Assembly (NCBI RefSeq): GCF_014633365.1 | Contig: NC_068345.1 | Coordinates: 13,400,058-13,464,057, forward strand | DNA from: Diospyros lotus | Lineage: Eukaryota > Streptophyta > Magnoliopsida > Ericales > Ebenaceae | Reading direction: 5' to 3' | DNA: 64,000 nucleotides | Shown here: one piece after another, positions 55,685-64,000 of the stretch | How the letters are laid out: every line of letters starts with the position of its first letter | Numbering within the stretch: the first letter of the stretch is position 1 | The notes under the pieces: generated by a model | Databases searched by the model: none | The model's input: the letters and a program-made list of their open reading frames with translations, nothing else | What the model was told of the DNA's origin: nothing | Position numbers and translations under genes: made by a program

Positions 55685-58270
55685 ACCTGCCTCCATACGC
55701 TACTGCATAGGGACCACACAATGCATCTCTCACTCGGTAACTAAATAGTTCTTAGCAATGGCAAATCTCTGACACCAATATACAAGACAACCTGTAAAAA
55801 AAAAAATATACAAGACAACTGTGTTGCCTCCAATCTAAGGACCAGTAACACAATCGAAGCCTATGATAGATCATAGATCCTCTCAACCATGTGATATATC
55901 ATGTGCATCACATTCAACAGATGTTCCACTAGCATCTACTCATATGTATACTCTGTCCATCTCATGATGGCATGCGACTCACCATCCTTTATTATTAGCA
56001 TCTCATACTAATCAAAGGTAGTATCCTATGTGCCTGTCCGTACTTAACTGGTCATAGTCCCCTTCTGAGAAGTCTTAAGGATTGGGAATTATTATTAAGA
56101 TATCCTTAATAAAAAGGTCATTAGTCACATATTCTTAACACTTAAGAATAAGACATTTAACAAGAAATCTAGGTACTCATTCATATATAATGATTGGAGA
56201 GCTGTGAATGAAGATATAACTTTAAAATATGAAAATACATTTTACTATATATGCAAGAATTACATTATTAGTCTCATTATTACAATTACTAGATGCCATC
56301 TAAATCTAGCATTAGGGCACCAATACCAACAGGTGTATCTTGCAAGAATGGCCATGTTGCATCGTACCGTGGTCTTACTACGACATGCATGCTGCGACGA
56401 AATCGTGAGTTCCAATAAGCATTTCCTACCGCAGTCTTATCGCGGAATGCATTCTGTGATAGGACCGTGAGCTCTAGAATGTGCATGTTGAATTCTTTGG
56501 GGTATACCTTTTTGTGTTTATATTTGAATTGAGATCCTTTTGTTTCTTTGTAAACTAGACTTCATAAGTTTCATTTTGATATATAACTTGAATCATTTGG
56601 TTACGATTTGAGCTCATACCAACCCCGTTAATCCTTGCCTAAAATCTAGAAATGTTATTGTTTACAAGTTTTGCCTTGCTTTAGTTTTCATGGAATAACT
56701 TTTTGTAGTTATTTTGATTGCAAATCTATTTGTTGTTCTAGAAACTAGATTCTTGAACTTCAATTTTGACATATTGTTTGTGGTATTTGACCAAGTATTG
56801 AGCCTAAAACATGTCTTTGAAAATTAGCTTAAAACCTAGAATTTCTGGAATTTTGCTCATTGAGTTCCTTTTGTTTGGTTATTCTTCCTAAGCTTAATAT
56901 CACGATTCTTGCCCACTTTATTATGTTTAACCTTGTGGTCTTCCTTGAATATTTGAGGAATTTCATTTGGAAGCCAAATGGGGTTTCAATTCACCCTATA
57001 TTCTTGTGGAATAATGCCTAACCATGTTAGGATAGGTTCCTAAAGGGTATGGAGGTGTCGTGTGTGTGTTTTGGGTGTGTTGTATGTGGATTTAAGGGTG
57101 TAAGCTATAGAGGTTGTTGATCAATTGGGCTAAGTTGTCAATCGTTTGGTGGTCCTGCGAAAGGAAATTGTCGACCGACTCGAGGAAGCTTTTGATGGTT
57201 TCCTCTGTCAACTGAGGGTTGGCAACTATCATTGACTCTACCAATATTTATCACTCAGCATTAACTTGTAGCGTTGGGCTTTGGGATTGTATTATGGGCT
57301 GATCATTTATTATGTATGCTTGAACACGGGCATTATAGGGTGACTAGGAGCATTAGCATTGCATCAGGTGTGATTGACTACATGGGCAAAGCGTGGCCTA
57401 ATGCCTGGATTATGGGGGCCATTGTATCACATGTATGCTTACACCGTTGTGCATTTCTTATGTGTTGCATTGCATGGTTTCTGACGCACATCGCAGACTT
57501 ATCCGTTGGGTATACCCACAAGCATTGGCTTGAGATGATGACTTACAAGCGTTGGCTCGAGATGATGTTATATTAGCAGTGGCTCAGGATGATGTTATGG
57601 GAATTTTGGCCAATGGTGATTTTGTGGGAGCTTTAGCTCGAGATGGGGCTATGTGTCAGCCAATTCATGGCTGGGAACAGGTTTGCATACAGAATCCTAT
57701 GTGTCAATGTGTCTTATGTGGGCCTCTTGCTTCATTTTATGTGCATTGGTGTGTGTTTGTGACCGATGGGTCGAGTTATGAATCATGGCATGGCTTGTAT
57801 ATGGTGTGAGGGTGAGTTTATCTTTAGTCTTGCTCCCTTATTGTTTCTTTATGCTTGCTGAGTCTTGTAACTCACTCTTGCTTTACATCATTTCAAGTAA
57901 GGGTAAAGAGATAATCAAGGGTGGGTCCAGCAAAGCTCAATCCTCCATGGGTAGATGACATGTACAAGGACACCCTGACTGAAAGACTCTTAAAGCATTT
58001 TGTTTTGTTTGAGTTTAGAAAAGACAATGTTTTATTTTTTTAGAACATGTTATTTTTGGTAAATTGTATTGCTCTTTTGAGCCTATTGGGCGGATGGGTC
58101 TGAATGTTAGGTAAAAGAATTGTGAATTATGTTGTGTCTTGCTTCCATTGTGAAAAGAATTGAAAGGAATTTGAGAATGTGTCTCTTGAGTTGGCATTTG
58201 TGTCCATTTTGACAAGACCACTGCTACGGACTCATATGCTAGCAGGACTTCCGAGGTTAGGGCCCTGACA
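55685..58270 (+). mobile_element. Probable LTR L and old flanking DNA; no gene seen
   Basis: 55685-56200 is AT-rich with no recognisable gene. 56360-56470 holds two ~65-bp repeats with CCG(T/C)(G/A)GTCTTA and GAACCGTGAGCTC-like ends. The hairpin TGAGT-CTTGTA-ACTCA at 57859-57874 sits in GCTTGCTGAGTC...ACTCACTC, the context seen in LTR A on its minus strand. The DNA ends in GGTTAGGGCCCTGACA at 58270, a plausible LTR 3' end, but the left LTR end is not identified. The 100-aa and 85-aa ORFs at 57274-57809 contain repeated DVIL/EMM-LEMM stretches from a short tandem repeat and no domain. Confidence 0.5.
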
Positions 58271-58278
58271 TATGTATA

Positions 58279-59277
58279 TGAGAGTTTGAAATTAATAATG
58301 AATACAAGCTACAAGATATACCAAAAATAAATAAAATGAGGTAAAAGGCAACATATAGTAGTTCGATGTTTCCACACACACCTAGTTCACTCTCCTAAGG
58401 TCTAACCACCTTTAGGGTTCCATTAAACCAATCTCACCAAGGTTTTCTCCCTAGCTCACCTTGGAAACTAGACACACTCCTAGATTTTAACGGTTCTAAG
58501 CAACCAATCTCACCAAAGTTTTCTCCCTAACTCACCTTAGAAACTAGATATACTCATAAATTTTAATAGTTCTAGACAACCAATACAATCCACAATAAAA
58601 GTTTATATGAATATAAATATTTGTCTACACTTGGATACAAATGAATCAACAATTAAGAAGAAATACACAAGGCAATGATATGTAACTAAATAAATAATCA
58701 GTAACCTCAATTTTGATGGAGAAATTTGTAGTAGACTTGAAAATATTTTCTCCACTGGTCTTGTGGCTCTTTGATGGATGAGCAATAAAGCTTTGAGAGC
58801 CTTGGATTGTTTGAAAATTTTCTTGAGAGTGTTTGAGAGCTTGTGGGTGCTATGGATATACAAAATGTGCAATTCTTGATCTTCAAAATGAGCCTGTTGT
58901 ATTTATAAGTGTTGCTGGAAGCACTATATAATGGTTGACCGTTAGGCTTTGAAAGTCGACTCTTGTTTGAACAAGAGTCAACTTCTTCAAGACATCGCTG
59001 GACAAATTGAGTGACGATAAAAAATATGACCATTGGGCTTCTAAGAGTCGACTTACTGGTCCAGATTGTGGGAAAAATTATTTTTATGCATTTAAAAATT
59101 TACTTGAGGAATAGTTCTAATGAAAAATACCACTTTTGATAATTATATACTATGAAAAGATATTTTACAAATTAATCGAAAACAATTAGGGACTATAATT
59201 TGTATATTATTAAAAATATCATTTTTGTTAATCATCAAAACTTAATTAGAGGTTAAGTGGAGCAAGTTGGCTCAACA
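58279..59277 (-). mobile_element. 3' LTR of a truncated Ty1/Copia element
   Basis: On the minus strand it starts TGTTGAGCC (at 59277), preceded by a purine run AAAAAAGAGAGAA (59278-59290), and ends CTCTCA at 58279; TGTTGAG/CTCTCA is a usual Copia terminus pair. A TATA-like box (TTATAAATACAACAGG region, minus strand) lies near 58893-58903. Two copies of a CAATCTCACCAA(A/G)GTTTTCTCC block are at 58428 and 58506. Right of it is Copia coding DNA on the same strand. The left TSD cannot be checked because the 5' half is missing. Confidence 0.7.
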
Positions 59278-60660
59278 TTCTCTCTTTTTTATCATGACAA
59301 AAACATGTTTTTTGACATGATTAATTTATTTAAAAATATTTTGAAGTCTCCCTTAATTTTATACTATAGGCTTCCCCTTTCAAAAATACTGATAGCCTAA
59401 TAAATAATACATAAAAAAATTTTGACAAATTTTAAGGACCAAAGAACCTGATTGCTTAACTCTCATACATACAATCTCTCATAATTACATAGGATATTTC
59501 ATACTTCTCCCCTTTTTTGTCATAATCAAAAGAGACATTGTTAATGGAAAGAATAAAGATGTAAACAGCATAATTCATAAGAGAAATTAACCAAGCATAA
59601 TCCATTGATAATATAAACATGAACATGATAGATAAGGAATAAAATAAGGCACTAAATATACTGAAACATTGTGAGGCACCATTAACATGACCTAATCTTC
59701 TATGCCATAAAAGAATATTTTCATTTTTCACTATTAGGCATTTCACATTAAATTCCTCAATATCGGCAATGTAAACATTACCTTGCCTATTAGCACATAT
59801 AATAACAAAATTATTTTCATCAATAACAAGACTATGCCTTTGTTTGAAACTAAGCTCATAGCCATCATCACAAAATTGGCTAATATTGAGATTATGTTTT
59901 AAACCATCTACTAAAAGAACATTTGTAATAGTAGTGGAATGTGGCGAGCCAACCATACCTATACCAACCACTTTACCTTTGGTATTGTTAACAAATGTGG
60001 CAGATCCTCCATCCTTGAGAGTGAGATCTAAAAATAGATCTCTCTCACCGATTATGTGCCATGAGCAACCACTATCCATATATCATCTATTTCCCATTGT
60101 GGTCTTCACGCATATTTACACATTTGAAAAGATCATGTTTTAGATTTGGGTGCCCATCTATAGACGGGTCCCTTGAATTTTGTTTCATTTAGATCAAATA
60201 ATTTTATTACTCTTGATGCATTTAAATAAGGTAAGTTAACAACATTTGAAATTTTGTGATCCAAAGTCTTCATAGTTTGGACTATCGCTTTGGATATCCA
60301 CATTTGTACTTGACTACTCTTCCTAGGTTAGGGTTTCCAACTAGGTTGTTTCCACTCTTTCTTAGGTGTTTTGCGCCTTGGTTTGAGTCTTGAATTCTTC
60401 CTTGAAATCAATGTGGCAAGGGTTCTTTCAATGACATTTTTTTCTACTAATAATTTGTTATTTTGAGTTTTTAGGAATTTGTTTTCTTCTTGAATTTTAA
60501 TTAATTGGTCATCTACCTTATTTTTATCTTCATTCTTTAAATCTTGTGATTTTTCTTCTAAGTTCTTTATTTCATTCTTTATTTTTTCATTTTTTTTCTT
60601 TATGAGATTTCTTAAAATTTTTTAGCTCTTTCTTAATAGATTGATATTTTCTATATGTTC
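59278..60660 (-). pseudogene. Ty1/Copia gag-protease remnant with internal deletion
   Basis: The 207-aa ORF at 60079-59456 begins with the Copia protease signature DSGCSWH, followed by DLTLKDGGSATFV, NVLLVDGLKHNL and the GAG-pre-integrase motif LLWHRRLGHVN (near 59680). Right after that the frame passes into AT-rich sequence ending in DKKGEKYEIS, which is the purine-rich DNA normally found just before the 3' LTR. So integrase, RT and RNase H were deleted. Upstream (60660-60080, minus) a Lys/Glu-rich coiled stretch and PVYRWAPKSKT fit the end of Copia gag, with stops. The left and right limits are set by the LTR and by a change of sequence character at 60660. Confidence 0.8.
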
Positions 60661-61140
60661 TTTCCAGCCCAACAGGATTGGCAAGGACCGATTGCAATGG
60701 CGGTGGAATATCGCGGTCCGACGAGGGTGGCTGACACCTGCAAACACTCCGACGCTCAAATCAGTAAGGGTTCAAAATAACAGAGTGAGGGTAAGGCTTG
60801 GAAATAACATACCTTACCCTGCGATCAGGCTGGTTTATATAAAGATAAAGGTGCCCTGTGTGTCACCAGCCGTTGTGGGAGGATAGAGGACAGAGATACA
60901 CAACAATGATAGGGATCATCTTCGAGGATCTCTGATTCGATGAAGATTACGAGCTAATGAGGATCAGCATACGAGTTGCTCAGAGTTGATAAGATCTGTT
61001 ACCAGAGCAAAGATCTCGGCTTAGATAGAAAGATTATTCAAGCTTCTTAGGCTGAGATCTGGTCTGAGGGCCAAGCTCGGTGCCAAGCTATAGGCCTATG
61101 GGCCAATGGATCAGATGGTCCAGCCAGAACCACTGCTTAT
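60661..61140 (+). mobile_element. Probable LTR fragment of another Gypsy element
   Basis: GGTCCGACGAGGGTGGCTGA, ACACTCCGACGCTCAA and a TATA-like TTATATAAAG (60835-60844) resemble LTR phrases of plant Tat-type Gypsy elements, recalled from memory. The small ORFs at 60641 and 61080 start here but have no Gypsy domain. No LTR ends or TSD were found. Confidence 0.35.
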
Positions 61141-61175
61141 CCTTTTGGGTTGTGACAATGGCACCCCATTATCAC

Positions 61176-61618
61176 AACCCCAAAAATTCAGAAGAATTAT
61201 GGAAGTACATGGCATCCAAGAGAGAAACATTCCCTGATCTTTACAAGGCCTACTCTTTTATAAGAACAAGAAATTGGGTGGTGAGATTGGGATCTCAGTA
61301 TGGCGTGGACTTGGTCGCCTAGCGTCACCATCCCGCCTTAGTGCACTCTAAATATGCGGTGCTTGTTTTGTCAAGAAGAGAAGGCGGAGGCGCAAATGGG
61401 CAATTGAAGGTTTGGTTTGATCTCCATTGCACATTAAGGCTATGTGGCAATGTTGCAAAGACACTATTACTTCTTCACATTGATAGAAATGGCATTTGTG
61501 CTGGTTTTCCCTCCTATTTGGATAGTTATAGTGTTTGAAGAATGCACCAGCATAAGGTGGAGTTCAAAATAATGTCGCGAGGATAAAAGCAACAGTTGAA
61601 ACCGAAACCAAATGGTAA
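61176..61618 (+). pseudogene. SEN2: tRNA-splicing endonuclease subunit Sen2 pseudogene (C-terminal part)
   Basis: The translation follows plant Sen2, the catalytic subunit that cuts introns from pre-tRNA in the nucleus. Recognisable segments: ELWKYMASKRETFPDLYKAY, NWVVRLGSQYGVDLVA, RHHPALVHSKYAVLVLS, WFDLHCTLRLCGNVAKTLLL and SYLDSYSV. This is the tRNA_int_endo catalytic domain. Damage: a TAG at 61319-61321 between LVA and RHHPA, where the family has the catalytic Tyr eight residues before the catalytic His (still present in ALVHS); an extra T near 61535 that shifts the frame before the EEC-SIRWSS tail; a TAA in that tail; an extra A near 61584; then ETETKW and a stop at 61616-61618. Active-site Lys in VAKTL remains. 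The N-terminal half is missing and no intron is visible, so it is a truncated retrocopy or the relic of a last exon. Confidence 0.85.
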
Positions 61619-61708
61619 GCAATGGGGTCTTCCGTCCTTGCTTTACTGTGTACTATACCTTTACTTTCACAACACTTTTATTTTTTAAGTCTTCTCTAAG
61701 AATCGTGC

Positions 61709-62089
61709 TACATTGCCCGAGGGGCTTACCGAATGGGGTCAAAAAAATCAAAATGCCCTGACCCAAAATACAAATTTGCAAGGGATGCCACTACTTTTGC
61801 CTTTCTCCTCTTTCCCTTCCCACGGTAGTGATGCGACCGCCAAACGTTGCTGCCTTCGCCTCGTTGCCTAACCGACAATCGTTGCATCCTCCGACGGTCG
61901 ACGAGACGATGGTAGCGAGGCAACGAGGCGAAGGCCATAGCGCTCGACGATCACATCGCAGGCATGGGAAGGGAGAGAGAGGAGAGCGAAAGCAGTGGCA
62001 TCCCTTGCAAATTTATATTTTGGGAGAGAGCACTTTGATCTTTTTGACACCATTTGGTAAGCCCTGCGATAAGTCCCTTGGGCAATGTA
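61709..62089. mobile_element. Foldback (long inverted-repeat) MITE-like element
   Basis: The left side TACATTGCCCGAGGGGCTTA...GCAAGGGATGCCAC is matched, inverted, by the right side GTGGCATCCCTTGC...AGTCCCTTGGGCAATGTA. Inverted arms of about 95 bp are well conserved. Pairing continues more loosely through the centre (CCTTCGCCTCGTTGCCT left, AGGCAACGAGGCGAAGG right), so nearly the whole 381 bp can fold back. Both ends finish with TA, which could be a TA target duplication; no longer TSD is evident. ORFs on both strands mirror each other because of the symmetry. The superfamily is unknown. Confidence 0.8.
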
Positions 62090-63064
62090 GATTAAACTTT
62101 TATCTAATGATTGACTTGAGAGAACTTCAATTATGGGCCACAGCAACGACAAGGACGCTTGTCGGTGGATTTGCAATTTTTCTTTTCTTTTTTTTTTTTC
62201 TCAGAGACAATAATATTCCCATCAAATTAAATTCTTCAATAAAATAATCTGAATTTGATTATAAAATAAGGGTTGGCATTATTGGGTTGTCTTCACTTTC
62301 TACAAGAACATGAATGATTGTAATGATTGCGATTGGTTTGGTTGGATAAAGACTACATAATTTATATTTATGGGGAAATGTGATGGTAGCAAGGCAGGCT
62401 AAACTCAACTATCTGCTGTCTGTTTTAAAATAGAATGTGATTGTGAAATTGATGTGGCTGGCGACGATGTAAGTAACAAATAACATGCAAAGGGAGACGA
62501 GACTCATTAGAGTGCATGAATGAATGTGTGGATCAACAAAACCCAGGAAGTAATAAGGTAAACCACAACCATGACCGAGCAAGCAGGGAATGATGTGTGT
62601 GGGAACAATAACAAGAATACATATGAACACGTATTTTTAGTTCAACACGCAACAAGATTCATGATCAGCTATCATATATATATATATATATGTATATATA
62701 ATAGGACCCTCAAAACTCCAAAATCTTGAAACAAAAAGAAACCAAAAAAAAAGCAGAGATTGAAGTTATAATTAAATTGATCCAAAAAAGATTACTCAGG
62801 TATAATCTTTACTATAACTAAAGAATTGAATATCACAAAGAAATATATATGTAATAAATGGAATGATGACCACATTACAAGGATCACGTGCTTAATTAAC
62901 CCATTATTCTTCTGACAAACAATTTAGGTTAACCAAAAAAGAAATAAAGCTACAAAGGGTATTATATCACGGTCATAAAGTGACGACTGGGTGGGTGACC
63001 GACCACCGACACCGTGTGTCGCTGCTGATGTCTACAAACAGAAAAAATATGCTTTAGCTCTCTT
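62090..63064. other. Intergenic DNA downstream of the AE7-like gene
   Basis: AT-rich, no domain-bearing ORF. It holds a T15-like run at about 62186-62200 and a (TA)n microsatellite at about 62674-62700. The stretch just below 63065 should include the 3' UTR of the minus-strand gene; no clear poly(A) site was chosen. Confidence 0.5.
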
Positions 63065-63561
63065 TCAGGCACAGGACGGAGCCAGGCATTCATCAACCAT
63101 ATCTACAAGGTTAGGATTTTCCAACGCAGCTGCAACCCGCTCTTTGTCATTCAACTGTTTATTAACTGTCAACAGACAGACAGCAGCAAAAACAAATGTC
63201 ATTTATCTTCTTTTTATGATAATTTGAGTTACGATGTAAAATGATAATCTCGCCAATTTCAACCACATTGTATTAATTCCATCAACTAGATGCTGTTGGT
63301 TTTGTAGGGACTCCATTAAGGAAAGGACAGCCAGTTTTGGTCGGCCTACAAATCATTTTTCTTCAGGAAACACTAACCAGAACTGCCACTTCTCAGTGTT
63401 AGAAGTTTGAAGAAGCTCAAGGAAAATCCAATTCAGTTAAAGGTGTTCTCGCAAGGAGTGCATGGTCACTTGCCAGATCACAATGGGCACAATATGCTTT
63501 TCATAAATGGGGATGTTTTACCTTAAGTCATGGAAACACGAAATATTTTATGTGTGTGTGC

Positions 63562-63624
<63 letters not shown>

Positions 63625-63670
63625 CTGCAGCTTCAGTTGCATGAGACCCAGGAGCCACCCTGATATCCAC
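63065..63670 (-). CDS. AE7: MIP18-family (AE7/Cia2-like) protein, last two exons, partial
   Basis: Exons on the minus strand: 63670-63625 (46 nt) and 63165-63065 (101 nt, ending in TGA). The acceptors end in TAG and CAG, the intron donor is GT, and the split Val codon (G + TT) keeps the frame. The product reads [15 protein letters not shown], then [20 protein letters not shown] and [13 protein letters not shown], about 48 residues. This is the C-terminal third of the DUF59/MIP18 family; human CIA2B has the equivalent [17 protein letters not shown]. The family acts in the cytosolic iron-sulfur assembly targeting complex, with MMS19 and CIA1, handing Fe-S clusters to nuclear and cytosolic enzymes. 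The remaining exons, including the catalytic-Cys part, should lie beyond 64000. No damage is seen. The last intron begins inside a CT/CA microsatellite. Confidence 0.93.
63551..63622. repeat. (TG)n(AG)n compound microsatellite in AE7 intron
   Basis: About 25 TG units with two CG interruptions, then about 10 AG units. On the gene strand the intron therefore starts GTCTCTCTCT... immediately after the exon end at 63625 and continues with CACACA. Confidence 0.97.
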
Positions 63671-64000
63671 CTAGAGGAATAGCAAGAGATACCATGGAAA
63701 AAGCAAACATGTGAGACAACCTAAAATTGAAGGCTTTTTATCCAATAAAACCATAAATTGATGATATTCCAACTGAAGCAAAGCATTGATGTCGATGACA
63801 CTTAAGTCAGCCACTCAAAAAGTAAAATTGCAGTTCCAGAGACTTGCCGCCAGATAATAGAACTACCAATGATATACTTCATGAAATACAATCCTCAACA
63901 AAAGGAATCTGATATTTATCAATTATTGCGACATCTGTCAAAAAAAAGCCAATATTTAACAATAAACATGAAAGTGACTTCACCACTGCTGCTTACGAGA

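Noticed and set aside
57274..57809. Cys/Trp-rich ORFs of 100 and 85 aa
   Set aside because: They contain a short tandem repeat (GGCTCGAGATGATG type), lie in LTR L and match no family I know.

Overview
This window is repeat-rich nuclear DNA from a seed plant, most likely an angiosperm with a large, transposon-laden genome. The evidence is chromovirus-type Ty3/Gypsy and Ty1/Copia elements, plant-style LTRs with 5-bp target duplications, intron-containing plant genes (a bZIP factor and an AE7/MIP18-type Fe-S assembly gene), a plant-type tRNA-splicing endonuclease (Sen2) pseudogene and a CACTA-like terminus. The species cannot be told from the sequence. Gene density is very low: about 1 kb of host coding loci in 64 kb.

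Layout. 1-3.4 kb: broken Gypsy gag (Tat/Ogre-like), a ~308-bp tandem repeat, two GC-rich minisatellites and a G-box/TATA promoter. 3.4-8.7 kb: solo LTR A1 with solo LTR B1 nested in it. 8.7-10.6 kb: decayed LTR with a TATA box. 10.65-15.64 kb: solo LTR H containing solo LTR F1. 15.8-16.8 kb: a four-exon bZIP gene on the minus strand with intact splice sites but one in-frame stop. 17.5-24.1 kb: LTR E1 containing B2, which contains C1 (three levels). 24.1-30.6 kb: AT-rich old DNA, solo LTR B3 and a gag remnant. 30.6-33.1 kb: CACTA-like end interrupted by solo LTR C2. 33.1-38.7 kb: LTR-like DNA, then LTR K and the decayed pol of a minus-strand Gypsy. 38.75-39.44 kb: fragment of LTR G. 39.44-48.85 kb: a structurally complete 9,407-bp Gypsy element (A2, minus strand) with two apparently identical 2,625-bp LTRs, TSD GTAAT, an initiator-Met PBS and a PPT, but a stop-ridden internal region that has lost the gag zinc knuckle and the protease active site. 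49.3-55.7 kb: 3' LTR F4 carrying nested solo LTRs F2 and F3. 56-60.7 kb: LTR L and a truncated Copia element. 61.2-62.1 kb: Sen2 pseudogene and a 381-bp foldback element. 63.07-64 kb: the last two exons of an AE7-like gene that runs off the right edge.

Most insertions can be placed by exact or nearly exact TSDs, giving a relative order of events. Solo LTRs far outnumber complete elements, which implies active unequal recombination.

The most interesting signal is a set of short inverted repeats at an equivalent place in otherwise diverged LTR families (A, B, F, L). Their arms differ in sequence but change in a compensating way, which suggests a selected RNA structure in LTR transcripts. Also notable: A2 looks recently inserted although its coding region was already dead, pointing to mobilisation in trans.
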